A stretch of 64,000 nucleotides of DNA from Agrobacterium pusense (lineage in GTDB: Bacteria > Pseudomonadota > Alphaproteobacteria > Rhizobiales > Rhizobiaceae), in the NCBI RefSeq assembly GCF_900102105.1, contig NZ_FNBB01000005.1, positions 1 through 64,000 on the forward strand. The letters run 5' to 3'. A program made the translations under genes and the position numbers. The notes under the pieces were generated by a model. The model had not been told where the DNA came from. It worked only from the letters and a program-made list of their open reading frames with translations, and made no database searches. Below are positions 17,121-26,761 of this stretch, one piece after another. The stretch's first letter is position 1. Each line of letters begins with the position of its first letter.

Positions 17121-17789
17121 TTGCAGACGGACGCCCCTCCTTCGTACAGCTTTACCACGCAAGTCGTGATGCCTCGCGTGGGATCCACAATGATCACAAC
17201 CGCTTACGTCATCGACGCCAAAGGCCTTTTGGTGACGCAGGCAGGATCCGTCCGTCTCATCCCGTGGACCTCCATTCGGTTCATACACGTTCACGTAACG
17301 AGTGGGGTCGGCTCCACCGGTTTTCCCGTCTACAGCGCCCGTTTGCGGATGCTCTTCGCGTCGAGGGAGATATCCTCGCTGCATTGGCAGGGAGAGGCAC
17401 GTACCGATCAATCAGCCGGCTACGTTCGCTTCATGGAAGAACTTATTCCATTTGCAATCGCCCGTAACCCGCGGATTCGCCTCCGACACGGTGGCGACCC
17501 TATGCTCGAGGCAGCGATCCCGACGGTGCTGTTTCTCGTCTCCATGCCATTCTTGTTGATACCGTTCTTGATCGTTAAACCGCTTGGTGCTCTTGTTTCC
17601 GGCTTCAAATTTTCCGGGTTGAACAAATTCGGAACCAGGCCCGTAGTTGCTGCGATCATCGCGGGGCTTGGTGTGGCGCTCAACATGCTTCCCTGGTCGA
17701 CCGGCAAGCAGTTCAGGGTCGACGATCTGCCAACCGCAGAACTTCCGCCGAAATATCGGAAAGCTCGCGTCTCATCTCATGTGGGATGA
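17121..17789 (+). CDS. Hypothetical protein with two C-terminal membrane helices
   Basis: A 222-residue protein if translation starts at TTG 17121; ATG 17169 (MPRVGSTMITTAYV) is an alternative giving 206 residues, and neither has a good ribosome site. The first 130 residues look like a soluble beta-rich domain (AYVIDAKGLLVTQAGSVRLIPW...). Two hydrophobic stretches follow (about 130-158 and 172-190) and then a short hydrophilic tail. It lies after the terminator at 17070, so it is probably expressed separately. No family is recognised and no function is proposed. Confidence 0.6.
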   Translation: MQTDAPPSYSFTTQVVMPRVGSTMITTAYVIDAKGLLVTQAGSVRLIPWTSIRFIHVHVTSGVGSTGFPVYSARLRMLFASREISSLHWQGEARTDQSAGYVRFMEELIPFAIARNPRIRLRHGGDPMLEAAIPTVLFLVSMPFLLIPFLIVKPLGALVSGFKFSGLNKFGTRPVVAAIIAGLGVALNMLPWSTGKQFRVDDLPTAELPPKYRKARVSSHVG

Positions 17790-17933
17790 AAGCGCGGGTA
17801 GTTCCATAATAGAGCTTAGCCCGAGGGAGTCTGGAAACGTTCATGCTGACAGTTGCAGTCGGGAGCAATGGACGGTCGGTCGAAAACTGGTTCGCCGATT
17901 ATCGGTGCTCATCATTATGGCTTCGGCTCGATG

Positions 17934-18057
17934 TCACTGCTCAAGCTGTGAAACCAGCGCCTGCATGTTCACACGCAGTCCGTCAGGATCGTAATTGATC
18001 TCGACGCCCCCGTTCCCAGGAGGCCCATGCGGATCAGAACATCGGGTGAGGCAGATC
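17934..18057 (-). other. Possible gene remnant in a gene-free stretch
   Basis: Reading leftward from about 18050, one frame gives a protein-like C-terminus (GNGGVEINYDPDGLRVNMQ, then ALVSQLEQ and stop at 17934). There is no start or ribosome site upstream and the frame runs into the IclR gene. It could be the end of a lost gene or chance. Confidence 0.2.
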
Positions 18058-19620
18058 TTATCCGCCACGGGCGTGGGACACCAGCAGGGGCACGACTTCG
18101 CGCTCAAGCCGCTCGACAGACCAGCTGTGCACAGGAGCGGATACGACGATGGCTCCCGCCGGACGACCCTCTGACCCTGGTACCGCAGCGGCAACATTTA
18201 CCTCGTCGCGGATCGACTGGCGATCCGTGAAGGCCACGCCTCGAACGCTTGCCTCCAGAATCTCTGTGCGGATTTCGTCCTTGTTCGTAACGGTAAAGGG
18301 AGTACCGGGCTGGACGGGGCTTTCCGAAAGAATTCTGTCAATCTCTCCAGGTGGCAGCCACGACAGGATCGCCCGACCACCGGAGGATGAAACGGCTGGA
18401 AGTCGCCTGCCCGGATAGGCGGTTCTGAAAGCCGGTTGTGGTCGGCTTTGAACATGCAGCAGGTGGATGATTTCCGTGCCATCCAGGATGCAGAAGGAAC
18501 AACGCAGCCCGCATTCTTCCCGCAGCCTTATAAGCCGAGGCCATACCGACCGGAGCAACGCGTTTCCCATCTGGAAACGATAAAGAAGATCAAGCGCCCG
18601 CTCCGAGACATGGAAAGCGCGTTTGGGCTGATCTTTCTTCAGATAGCCCAGTCCCGCCAGCGTATCTGTAATGCGCTGGACAGTCGGCACCGGAAAGCCA
18701 GTCTGCTGTGAAAGTTGCGTCAGGGTGAGCAGCGGCGTTTGTGGGTGGAAAAACTGCAATAAATGCAGGCTTTTGGAAACTGCGGTCACCGCGAGCGGAT
18801 CATTCTCGTCGTCGACCAGCGGCCACAGCGTGCGTGGATTTGGCTCGAGGTTGGCCGGGCGTACCGCCCGTGTCACCATCAACTCCCCCATGCGTGAGAC
18901 GGTTTCGCAAAGTTGCCCGGTCACCGTGCCTGCTGCCTCTGTGTCTACAGGACCGGAAAGCGAAATCGCAGCAAGCGGCTGGCCGGCTGCATCGCGAAAA
19001 GCGGTCGCAATGACTTGGCGGGATCCGCCTTCGACAGTACCGTCAAAGGAAAATCCCATGCTGCGCTCAGAGGCTATCCGCTCGCGCAGCAAACCCGCGT
19101 CGCCTGTCCATGTTGCCAGAAATGTATCGAGTGTTGTCGCATCCATAAGAGACAACAGCGCCCGGCCTGGCGCGGTCTCGGCAAGTGCGACGCGGCTGCC
19201 AACCGGGGCAAGTGCCAGGGATGCGGCGGGTGAGGGGACCCGGGCCAGCGTAACGGCGGTCTTGCCGTCGAGGAGCCAGAGGTCGGTGCTGAGGCCGGTG
19301 CGTGCATTCAGTTCGACGACCAGCGGCATCACGAGATCGATCAACTCGTTGCTGTAAAGATAGACATGTGCGGGATAACACGCCCGGTGCCCGAGAGAAA
19401 GGACACCGCTCAGTGCGTCGCGTTCAAGCCAATGGGATTTGACAAGTGTATGAACCAGACGCTGGGCGCTGGATCTGTTCATCGCGCCTCGCCTCGCAAC
19501 ATCGGCAATTCTCAGTTCAGGCGTTTCCGGCCCGAACATCTCAAGAACGGCAAATGCCTTCTCCAGCGCGGCAATACGGGCCCGGTGATCGAACCCTTCT
19601 GAGGGTTTGGTAAAATTCAT
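18058..19620 (-). CDS. Tandem double IclR-family transcription regulator
   Basis: A 520-residue protein built from two complete IclR units. The first winged helix-turn-helix is at about 17-67 (LRIADVARRGAMNRSSAQRLVHTL) with an effector domain to about 255. The second helix-turn-helix is at about 278-330 (LTLTQLSQQTGFPVPTVQRITDTL) with its own effector domain to the end (VSSSGGRAILSWLPPGE). Usual IclR proteins have about 250 residues, so this is twice normal length. Both halves keep recognisable DNA-binding motifs. The start MNFTKPSEG at 19620 is chosen because the earlier in-frame extension has no IclR-like sequence. It is divergent from the peptide-type importer operon and is its likely regulator; acting as activator or repressor is not known. 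Confidence 0.9.
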   Translation of the reverse strand: MNFTKPSEGFDHRARIAALEKAFAVLEMFGPETPELRIADVARRGAMNRSSAQRLVHTLVKSHWLERDALSGVLSLGHRACYPAHVYLYSNELIDLVMPLVVELNARTGLSTDLWLLDGKTAVTLARVPSPAASLALAPVGSRVALAETAPGRALLSLMDATTLDTFLATWTGDAGLLRERIASERSMGFSFDGTVEGGSRQVIATAFRDAAGQPLAAISLSGPVDTEAAGTVTGQLCETVSRMGELMVTRAVRPANLEPNPRTLWPLVDDENDPLAVTAVSKSLHLLQFFHPQTPLLTLTQLSQQTGFPVPTVQRITDTLAGLGYLKKDQPKRAFHVSERALDLLYRFQMGNALLRSVWPRLIRLREECGLRCSFCILDGTEIIHLLHVQSRPQPAFRTAYPGRRLPAVSSSGGRAILSWLPPGEIDRILSESPVQPGTPFTVTNKDEIRTEILEASVRGVAFTDRQSIRDEVNVAAAVPGSEGRPAGAIVVSAPVHSWSVERLEREVVPLLVSHARGG

Positions 19621-20032
19621 TTTGCGACGCAGCAAGATCGTTGACAAGGCTTTCAACGAACCTATAATCGATAGTCGAGAATAGCAATCGCATCGCGGTA
19701 AAATAATCCTAAGGGGAACGCCTTGCACTCTATGTCAATCGGAATGACGTCATAGTCAGCTATGCCCACATGCTCGCCATGTGACGGTAAGCTGAACCTT
19801 GCAAGCCTGTCGCGTTGCGGTCTCACAGCCGCAGTTGCGCAAGGTATTGCAGTCGTATGTTTCGCCGCACCTTTGCGGCGGTACAAGTGCTCTTCGCTGC
19901 GCAAACTTTGAGGGATCGCAGCGACATTATCGAAAACGGTCCGGATCGGAAGGGTGCCGTGCGCTTGCGTGCGGGCCAATGCCCGCGCGTTTCGGTCGCT
20001 ACCTGCCAAACAAAAAAGGGAACAGCGAAATC
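19621..20032. other. Intergenic/leader region between double-IclR and importer operon
   Basis: About 412 bases with no supported gene. It contains the consensus promoter at 19641-19668 and, in the predicted leader, a perfect hairpin CGCCGCA-CCTT-TGCGGCG at 19863-19880. AAGGGAA before 20033 is the ribosome site. Open frames crossing the region lack plausible starts. Confidence 0.5.
19641..19668 (+). promoter_or_regulatory. Consensus sigma70-type promoter for the peptide importer operon
   Basis: TTGACA at 19641-19646 and TATAAT at 19663-19668 are both perfect matches, 16 bases apart, pointing toward the binding-protein gene at 20033. Transcription from here gives a leader of about 360 bases. 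The promoter begins 21 bases from the start codon of the divergent double-IclR gene, so the regulator could bind over both promoters. The short inverted sequence CTAT-AATCG-ATAG overlaps the -10. Confidence 0.6.
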
Positions 20033-21643
20033 ATGCACGCTCAGTTGACCAGAAAAGCAAGCCGGGCAAGAAGCCGGCTCGTTGCGGCGATCATCGCCCT
20101 TTCAGCCTGTGTTGCGGGCTTTGGAACGGATGCCTCGGCCACAACAATGATGGCCGTACCGCATTCTGGCCTGCGTATTCTCGATCCGATCATCACGACC
20201 GCTCATATCGTGCGCAATCACGGCTACATGATCTATGACACGCTGCTGGCGCTTGATGCCGATTTCAAACCGCAGCCCCAGATGGCTGACTACACTGTTT
20301 CGGATGACAAGCTGACCTATACATTCACGCTGCGCGACGGTCTGAAATGGCACGACGGCACACCTGTGACAGCAGAAGACTGCATTGCCTCGCTTCAGCG
20401 CTGGGGCAAGCGGGATACTTCCGGTCAGATCCTCTTCGACAAGACAGAAAGCCTGACGGCTACGGACGACAGGACCTTTGTTTTCAAGCTGAAGGAACCC
20501 TTCGGCTTCTTGCCCGACGTTCTGGCCAAGCCGTCTTCGGTCGTGCCGTTCATGATGCCGAAACGTATTGCCGCAACCCCGGCCGATACCGCCATTACCG
20601 AATTTGTCGGTTCCGGCCCCTTCAGGTTCGTCACGGCCGAGTACCAGCCGGGCGTCAAGGCGGTCTATGAAAAATTTACCGATTATGTGCCGCGCAACGA
20701 GCCTGCGAGCTGGCTGGCCGGCGGAAAGGTGGTCAAGGTCGACCGTGTGGAATGGTTGAGCATGCCCGATGCCCAGACGGCAATCAACGCTATCCAGTCC
20801 GGGGAGATCGACTATATCGAAGCTCCGCCAGTTGATCTTCTGCCACTTGTCGAGAGCAATGACGAACTGACCGTCAAGACGCTAAACACGCTTGGCTCGC
20901 AGACCATGGGCCGCATGAATTTCCTCTACCCGCCATTCGATAACAAGAAGATCCGCCAGGCTGCTCTCAAAGCGATGAACCAGAAGGATGTTCTCGACGC
21001 GCTGATCGGCAATCCGGACTACTACACCATCTGCGGCTCCGTCTTCGGCTGCGGTACGCCGCTTGAAGCACTGGCCGGTTCGGAAAGCCTGACCGGCGCG
21101 GGCGATATGGAAAGCGCAAAGGCACTCCTTAAGGAGGCCGGTTACGACGGAACTCCCGTTGTCATCCTTCAGCCAACCGACGTCGTGACCGTCAAGGCCC
21201 AGCCCGTCGTGGCGGCGGCTGCGCTGCGGGCTGCGGGCTTCAACGTCGAACTTCAGCCCATGGACTGGCAGACGCTCGTCACTCGCCGCGCCTCGCAGAA
21301 GCCGGTGGCTGAGGGTGGCTGGAACATGTTCTTCACCAACTGGATTGTGCCGGAAATCATGACGCCGCTTAACAATCCGATGTTGAACGGTCGCGGCGCC
21401 AAGGGATTTTTTGGCTGGCAGACGGACGAGAAGCTGGAAGCGTTGCGCGCCAAATACATCGCCGCGGCGACAGCTGAAGAGCAGAAGGCTGCGGCCGCCG
21501 AGCTTCAGGCCCATGCCATGGACGAGGTCAGCTACGTTCCGCTTGGCCAGTACAAGAACCCCTCCGTGTGGCGCAACCAGCTTTCCGGCTTCCTGGAATC
21601 GCCGGTTCCCGTGTTCTGGAACATCGAGAAAACAGAAGACTGA
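20033..21643 (+). CDS. Peptide/opine-type ABC transporter substrate-binding protein
   Basis: A 536-residue periplasmic binding protein of the SBP_bac_5 family. The ATG at 20033 gives a good Sec signal peptide (positively charged MHAQLTRKASRARSR, then a hydrophobic core, cut near DASA). Mature features are LRILDPIITTAHIVRNHGYM, LTYTFTLRDGLKWHDGTPVTAEDCI and FVGSGPFRFV. It is the first gene of an operon with permeases, a fused ATPase and four hydrolases. Ligands of this subgroup include dipeptides, opines and glutathione-like compounds; the downstream amidases suggest an amide- or peptide-bonded substrate. Confidence 0.92.
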   Translation: MHAQLTRKASRARSRLVAAIIALSACVAGFGTDASATTMMAVPHSGLRILDPIITTAHIVRNHGYMIYDTLLALDADFKPQPQMADYTVSDDKLTYTFTLRDGLKWHDGTPVTAEDCIASLQRWGKRDTSGQILFDKTESLTATDDRTFVFKLKEPFGFLPDVLAKPSSVVPFMMPKRIAATPADTAITEFVGSGPFRFVTAEYQPGVKAVYEKFTDYVPRNEPASWLAGGKVVKVDRVEWLSMPDAQTAINAIQSGEIDYIEAPPVDLLPLVESNDELTVKTLNTLGSQTMGRMNFLYPPFDNKKIRQAALKAMNQKDVLDALIGNPDYYTICGSVFGCGTPLEALAGSESLTGAGDMESAKALLKEAGYDGTPVVILQPTDVVTVKAQPVVAAAALRAAGFNVELQPMDWQTLVTRRASQKPVAEGGWNMFFTNWIVPEIMTPLNNPMLNGRGAKGFFGWQTDEKLEALRAKYIAAATAEEQKAAAAELQAHAMDEVSYVPLGQYKNPSVWRNQLSGFLESPVPVFWNIEKTED

Positions 21644-21661
21644 GCCTCGTGGAAGAACATG

Positions 21662-21682
21662 GCGGCATCCTGTGGATGCCGC
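21662..21682 (+). repeat. Perfect stem-loop between binding-protein and permease genes
   Basis: A nine-base inverted repeat (GCGGCATCC / GGATGCCGC) with a TGT loop lies 18 bases after the binding-protein stop and before the permease start. There is no T-run. Like the hairpins at 2584 and 38301, it probably sets the ratio of binding protein to permease. Confidence 0.7.
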
Positions 21683-21715
21683 TGCCCTGCCTGCCCAACC
21701 GACGTGAGGATGCTT

Positions 21716-22657
21716 ATGCTCGCCTATACGTTCCGCCGAATTCTGGCCTCCGTTCCGGTAATGATCACGGTCGCCGTCTTCGTTTTTCTCCTGCTGCGCA
21801 TAACGCCCGGCGATCCGGCCGCCATCATCGCCGGCGACATGGCCACGCCAGAGCAGCTTGAGAAAATCCGCGCTGCCCTCGGCCTCGACAAACCAATCGT
21901 CGTGCAATTCGTCTCGTGGTTCTGGCTGCTTCTCCAGGGCGACCTTGGCGTGTCGCTGATTTCCAATACGCCAGTCACTGCGATGATCGGCAAGCACATC
22001 GAACCGACCGTGAGCCTTGCGCTCGTCACGATCGTCCTGTCGGTGCTGATTGCCGTTCCACTTGGGGTCATCGCTGCGTGGCGCCACGGCACGTGGATCG
22101 ACTATGCCGTCATGACGGTGTCGGTCGTCGGCTTCTCCGTGCCGGTTTTCGTGATCGGCTATATCCTCATCCAGGTCTTCGCCATCGACCTCAAATGGTT
22201 TCCGGTGCAGGGCTTCCGGAGCATCACCAAAGGCGTCGGTCCTTTCGCGGAACGCGCCATTTTGCCGGCCCTCACACTTGCTTCCATTTATATCGCGCTG
22301 ATCGCCCGCATGACACGCGCCTCCGTGCTCGAAGTGCTGGGCGAGGATTATGTGCGAACCGCCCGCGCAAAAGGGCTGAAGGAAAATACCGTCCTGTTCC
22401 GCCACGCGCTGCGCAATGCCGCGGTTCCTGTGCTCACCATTATCGGCACCGGCTTTGCGCTGCTTATTTCCGGCGTCGTGGTAACGGAGAGCGTATTCAA
22501 CATTCCCGGCATTGGAAGGCTCACGGTCGATGCCATTCTTGCCCGCGATTACCCTGTCATTCAGGGCATGATCCTGCTGACAAGCGGTATCTATGTGATG
22601 GTCAATCTCCTCATCGACCTCTCCTACTCCTTCTTCGATCCGAGGATACGGTACTGA
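21716..22657 (+). CDS. Peptide-type ABC transporter permease (DppB-like)
   Basis: A 313-residue inner-membrane permease with the DppB N-terminus MLAYTFRRILASVPVMI, the periplasmic segment ITPGDPAAIIAGDMATPEQ, and the ATPase-contact loop RTARAKGLKENTVLFRHALR. ATG 21716 is preferred because GTGAGG lies seven bases upstream; ATG 21710 is also in frame. Its stop overlaps the start of the next permease (TGATG). It forms the membrane channel with the next gene. Confidence 0.94.
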   Translation: MLAYTFRRILASVPVMITVAVFVFLLLRITPGDPAAIIAGDMATPEQLEKIRAALGLDKPIVVQFVSWFWLLLQGDLGVSLISNTPVTAMIGKHIEPTVSLALVTIVLSVLIAVPLGVIAAWRHGTWIDYAVMTVSVVGFSVPVFVIGYILIQVFAIDLKWFPVQGFRSITKGVGPFAERAILPALTLASIYIALIARMTRASVLEVLGEDYVRTARAKGLKENTVLFRHALRNAAVPVLTIIGTGFALLISGVVVTESVFNIPGIGRLTVDAILARDYPVIQGMILLTSGIYVMVNLLIDLSYSFFDPRIRY

Positions 22658-23541
22658 TGGCCAATTCCACGCTTTTTGGTGCCGCCATGCGGCCCGTTTT
22701 CGCCGGCAGAAAAAAACGCGGACAAGCTGTCCTCGTCCCTGCCATCGCGCTTGCAATTCTTATCCTGATCATTCTCATGGCTGTTCTCGCGCCATGGCTT
22801 GCTCCGCATGATCCCGTGGCCATGACGCCCTCTGCCCGCCTCAAGCCCGCCAGCGATATCTACCCGCTCGGTTCCGATGCCTACGGACGGGACCTGCTGT
22901 CGCGTGTGCTCTACGGGGCTCGCATCTCCCTTTTTATTGGTATCGGAGCGACTGTCATCTCGGTGGCTGTCGGACTGGGGATTGGCCTGGTCTCGGGCTT
23001 CTTTCGGTTCCTCGACGCCGTGGTCATGCGGATCATGGACGCACTGATGGCAATTCCAAGCCTGCTGCTCGCCATCGCCGTGGTTTCGCTGACCGGGGCA
23101 AATATCTGGACCGTCATGTTCGCCATTACCGTCCCGGAAATTCCTCGTGTGGTGCGTCTTGTTCGCTCGGTGGTGCTGACTGCACGCGAAGAGCCCTACG
23201 TCGAGGCCGCGATCGCTGCCGGTTCGGGCCTTCCGAAAATCCTCTGGCGGCATCTGATGCCGAATACCCTGGCGCCGCTCATCGTCCAGGCCACCTATGT
23301 CTGCGCCTCGGCGATCCTTACAGAAGCGATCCTGTCTTTCCTCGGGGCTGGTGTCTCCACGGAAATACCGACATGGGGAAATATCATGGCCGAGGGACGC
23401 GTCTATTTCCAGATCAATCCGCAACTGATCTTCTGGCCAGGTCTGGTGCTCTCGCTCTGCATTCTCTCCATCAACCTTCTCGGTGATACGGCGCGCGATC
23501 TGCTCGATCCGCGCATGAAGAAAAGGGAGGCCGCGAAATGA
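22657..23541 (+). CDS. Peptide-type ABC transporter permease (DppC-like)
   Basis: A 294-residue second permease. An OppC_N-type first helix (about 25-47) is followed by LGSDAYGRDLLSRVLYGARISL, the family signature after helix 1, and then the permease domain with EPYVEAAIAAGSGLPKILWRHLMPN as ATPase-contact loop. It starts within the stop of the preceding gene and its own stop overlaps the ATPase start (ATGA), so all are translationally coupled. Confidence 0.94.
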   Translation: MANSTLFGAAMRPVFAGRKKRGQAVLVPAIALAILILIILMAVLAPWLAPHDPVAMTPSARLKPASDIYPLGSDAYGRDLLSRVLYGARISLFIGIGATVISVAVGLGIGLVSGFFRFLDAVVMRIMDALMAIPSLLLAIAVVSLTGANIWTVMFAITVPEIPRVVRLVRSVVLTAREEPYVEAAIAAGSGLPKILWRHLMPNTLAPLIVQATYVCASAILTEAILSFLGAGVSTEIPTWGNIMAEGRVYFQINPQLIFWPGLVLSLCILSINLLGDTARDLLDPRMKKREAAK

Positions 23542-25208
23542 CGGCTGTTGCATTCGATCCCGCCACCGCGTCCGAAGTATTGCGCGTCGAGAATCTCGTC
23601 ATCCGCCTGACCGGAGACGATGACAGCGTGCCGGTCCTCAACGGCATTTCGATCACCATCCGAGCCGGAGAAACTGTGTGCCTTGTGGGCGAGAGCGGTT
23701 CTGGCAAATCGGTGACCTCGCTCGCTACGATGGGGCTCCTGCCGCGAAATTCTCTTGAACCTGCAGGGGGTACAATCCTCTTTGAAGGTGAAGACCTCCT
23801 CAAGGCCGACGCCGGTCGCATGCGGGCACTGCGCTCGAAAAATATTGCCATGATTTTCCAGGAGCCGATGACAGCACTCAACCCGGTGCTGACGGTTGGC
23901 AGGCAGATTTGCGAGGTGCTTCAGGAGCACACGACGCTTTCAGCAAGAGAGCAGAAGATCGCCGTTCTTGAGATGATGCGGGAAGTGCATCTGCCCGATG
24001 TCGAGCGGATATTCGCAGCCTATCCCCATCAGCTCTCGGGTGGACAGCGCCAGCGTATCATGATCGCCATGGCCTTGATCCTCAAACCCAGACTGCTGAT
24101 CGCCGACGAACCGACCACAGCCCTTGATGTGACGACCCAGAAGCAGATCCTCAAGCTCATCCATGAACTTCAGGAAAAGCAGGGTACCGCCGTTCTCTTT
24201 ATAACCCACGACATGGGCGTAGTGGCCGAGATTGCAGACACCGTCTACGTCATGAACCGTGGCAATCTCGTCGAGAGTGGTCCGGTCGACACGATTTTAA
24301 GAGCGCCGGAAATGGACTACACCCGCACGCTTCTTTCTTCCGTGCCAAGCCTTCAACCGCGCGAGCCGCGCCCCGCGCTCTCGGACGAGGTCGTGCTCTC
24401 GGCCTCGGAGCTTGAGAAGGTGTATGGCAAAAAAGGCTTTTTCGGAAAAACCGCGGCCGGAACAAAAGCCGCGACGGATGTGTCCTTCACACTGAAGAAG
24501 GGTCGTACTCTCGGTATCGTCGGTGAAAGCGGCTCTGGCAAGTCGACCGTCGCTCGCTGTATTATGCGGCTGATCGATCCCACCTCCGGCTCGATCCGCA
24601 TTTCCGGACAGGAAATCGCCGATTTCTCCCGCCGGACCCTGCAGCCGTATCGCCAGCATATCCAGATGGTGTTTCAGGATCCCTATCGCTCGCTCAACCC
24701 GCGTATCACGGTGGGGGAGAGCATCATTGAAGGGCCAGTAAATTACGGTACGCCGAGGCCGGACGCCCTGAAGCGGGCGCGCGAACTTCTCGCAATTGTC
24801 GGTCTGCCCCCGGACGCAGTGAGCCGCTATCCTCACCAGTTCTCAGGCGGCCAGCGCCAGCGCATCGCGATCGCCCGTGCCGTTGCCATGAACCCGAAGG
24901 TTCTCGTGGCAGACGAGGCAGTGTCCGCACTCGACGTATCGGTTCAGGCACAGGTACTCGACCTTCTTGCGGACTTGCAGGAAAAGCTCGGTATTTCCAT
25001 CCTGTTCATCACGCATGATCTTCGCGTTGCCGCCCAGATATGTGACGACGTGATCGTTATGCAGAAAGGTCGCATTGTGGAATATGCCAGCGGCTACGAG
25101 GTGCTCACCAGTCCGGTTCATGCATACACCCGCCAGCTTATCGATGCCGCCCCGGGGCGGCATTGGGATTTCGCCAATTTCCGGCCGCTTGCCCCCGAAG
25201 CTGCATAA
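23538..25208 (+). CDS. Fused double ABC ATPase (DppD-DppF type)
   Basis: A 556-residue protein with two complete nucleotide-binding domains. Domain 1 (about 10-265) has [23 protein letters not shown] and [10 protein letters not shown]; domain 2 (about 285-545) has [28 protein letters not shown] and [10 protein letters not shown]. Each is followed by an oligopeptide-type C-terminal extension. The fusion replaces separate DppD and DppF genes, as in GsiA-type systems for glutathione. It drives uptake through the two preceding permeases. The active-site residues look complete in both halves. Confidence 0.95.
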   Translation: MTAVAFDPATASEVLRVENLVIRLTGDDDSVPVLNGISITIRAGETVCLVGESGSGKSVTSLATMGLLPRNSLEPAGGTILFEGEDLLKADAGRMRALRSKNIAMIFQEPMTALNPVLTVGRQICEVLQEHTTLSAREQKIAVLEMMREVHLPDVERIFAAYPHQLSGGQRQRIMIAMALILKPRLLIADEPTTALDVTTQKQILKLIHELQEKQGTAVLFITHDMGVVAEIADTVYVMNRGNLVESGPVDTILRAPEMDYTRTLLSSVPSLQPREPRPALSDEVVLSASELEKVYGKKGFFGKTAAGTKAATDVSFTLKKGRTLGIVGESGSGKSTVARCIMRLIDPTSGSIRISGQEIADFSRRTLQPYRQHIQMVFQDPYRSLNPRITVGESIIEGPVNYGTPRPDALKRARELLAIVGLPPDAVSRYPHQFSGGQRQRIAIARAVAMNPKVLVADEAVSALDVSVQAQVLDLLADLQEKLGISILFITHDLRVAAQICDDVIVMQKGRIVEYASGYEVLTSPVHAYTRQLIDAAPGRHWDFANFRPLAPEAA

Positions 25209-25226
25209 TTTCCAGGAGAATGACCG

Positions 25227-26729
25227 ATGACGTCCCGGCGTGTCGCCTTTGCCGGTTTCATTCATGAGACCAATACATTTGCTCCCACCAAAGCCACTTA
25301 TGACGCCTTTCTGAAGGGATCCGGCCATCTGCCGCTCTGCCGCGGCGAGGAGATGATCGCTCTCGTCCGGGGCGCAAATACCGGTATCGAGGGCGCGCTC
25401 GATTACGCCCGGCAAGCAAACTGGGAAGTTGTTCCTATACTGCGGGCAAGCGCCGTTCCTTCTGCTCATGTTACCGAGGATGCTTTCGAGCGCATTGCCG
25501 GTGAGATCGTTGCCGGCATCGTGGCAGCGCTGCCCGTCGACGGAATCTACCTCGATCTTCATGGAGCCATGGTCTGTGAACATCTGGACGATGGCGAGGG
25601 CGAACTTCTCGCCCGCATCAAAAGCGCAGTCGGCCACGACATCCCCGTCGCTGTCAGTCTCGACCTGCACGGCAACATAACCAGGCGGTCGGTCGACGAC
25701 GCCGATGTCATGATCGGCTACCGCACCTATCCGCATGTGGACATGGCCCTGACTGGCAAACGTGCCGCGGGTTTGCTTGACCGCCTGATGGATGGTGAGC
25801 GTTTTGCGAAGTCCTATTGTCAGATCGACTATCTGATCCCCATATCGTGGCAATGTACTGAGATGGAGCCGGCGCAATCCATCTACGCCCGCCTCGCAGG
25901 ACTGGAGGAAGAGAAAACAATTGTCTCACTCTCCTTCTTTCCCGGCTTCCCGGCTGCCGATTTCAACGATTGCGGTGCGACTGTTCTCTCCTATGGAACG
26001 ACGCAGGAAGCAGCTGATCTTGCCGCCGACGAGCTGAAGGCCCTGATCGACGCCAGCGAGCCCGCCTTTGCCGGGCGCGTCTACAGCGCTGATGAGGGCG
26101 TAAAGGAGGCAATACGTCTTGCCGCAAACGCCGCAAAGCCTGTCGTGCTTGCGGATACTCAGGACAATCCCGGGGCCGGTGGCGATTCCGATACGACCGG
26201 AATGCTGCGGGCTCTCATCGACAACGGTGCACAGAACGCAGCACTTGGCCTGCTCTATGACCCTGAGGCTGCGCTGGCAGCACAGGCAGCAGGCGTCGGC
26301 GCAACGATCCGCATCGCGCTCGGTGGAAAATCCGGCATTCCCGGTGACGAGCCGCTTGAGGCCGAGTTCATCGTCGAAGCATTGTCCGACGGGTTGACAC
26401 GCGTCACCGGTCCCTACTACGGCGACACCCTGATGCGGCTTGGACCTTCAGCGTGCCTCAGGATCGGTGGCGTTCGCGTAGCCGTAGCCTCTCACAAGGT
26501 GCAGATGGCCGACCGCGGCCTGTTCCGTTATCTCGGCATTGAGCCGGAAACGTCGAGCATTCTCGTCAACAAGAGCTCGGTGCACTTCCGCGCAGATTTC
26601 GAACCGTTTGCCGAGACAATTCTCGTTTGTGCCGCACCCGGTCCAATGGCCGTTGACCCGGCTGCCCTTCCATGGAGGAGGCTTCGCCCGGGCGTCCGCC
26701 TCTCCCCTCTCTCTGCCGCCCTCTCCTGA
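25227..26729 (+). CDS. M81-family (MlrC-like) metallopeptidase
   Basis: A 500-residue protein of the DUF1485/MlrC family, whose founding member takes part in microcystin breakdown. The family start RVAFAGFIHETNTFAPTKA, GIYLDLHGAMVCEHLDDGEGELL and VSLDLHGN carry the expected Asp/His metal ligands, and the C-terminal MlrC_C half has ADTQDNPGAGGDSDTTGML. CCAGGAG precedes the ATG at 25227. It is the first hydrolase gene after the importer, in the same operon. The substrate is likely a peptide or amide brought in by the importer, but this is inferred from context only. Confidence 0.88.
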   Translation: MTSRRVAFAGFIHETNTFAPTKATYDAFLKGSGHLPLCRGEEMIALVRGANTGIEGALDYARQANWEVVPILRASAVPSAHVTEDAFERIAGEIVAGIVAALPVDGIYLDLHGAMVCEHLDDGEGELLARIKSAVGHDIPVAVSLDLHGNITRRSVDDADVMIGYRTYPHVDMALTGKRAAGLLDRLMDGERFAKSYCQIDYLIPISWQCTEMEPAQSIYARLAGLEEEKTIVSLSFFPGFPAADFNDCGATVLSYGTTQEAADLAADELKALIDASEPAFAGRVYSADEGVKEAIRLAANAAKPVVLADTQDNPGAGGDSDTTGMLRALIDNGAQNAALGLLYDPEAALAAQAAGVGATIRIALGGKSGIPGDEPLEAEFIVEALSDGLTRVTGPYYGDTLMRLGPSACLRIGGVRVAVASHKVQMADRGLFRYLGIEPETSSILVNKSSVHFRADFEPFAETILVCAAPGPMAVDPAALPWRRLRPGVRLSPLSAALS

Positions 26730-26761
26730 TCCGTCACTTTTTTGAATTCAAGGATACAGCA

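Noticed and set aside
16580-17197. A 205-codon open frame on the minus strand over the small-protein genes
   Set aside because: Its sequence is Ser/Arg-rich and domain-free, while the plus strand shows a signal peptide, charged tail, membrane protein and terminator in order.
20882-22756. A very long open frame (624 codons) on the minus strand
   Set aside because: It is antisense to the binding-protein and permease genes, which have clear families, starts and ribosome sites. Its product is rich in Asp, His and Arg with no domain, a usual by-product of GC-rich codon use.
24843-25877. A 344-codon open frame on the minus strand
   Set aside because: Antisense to the fused ATPase and M81 genes and without any domain.
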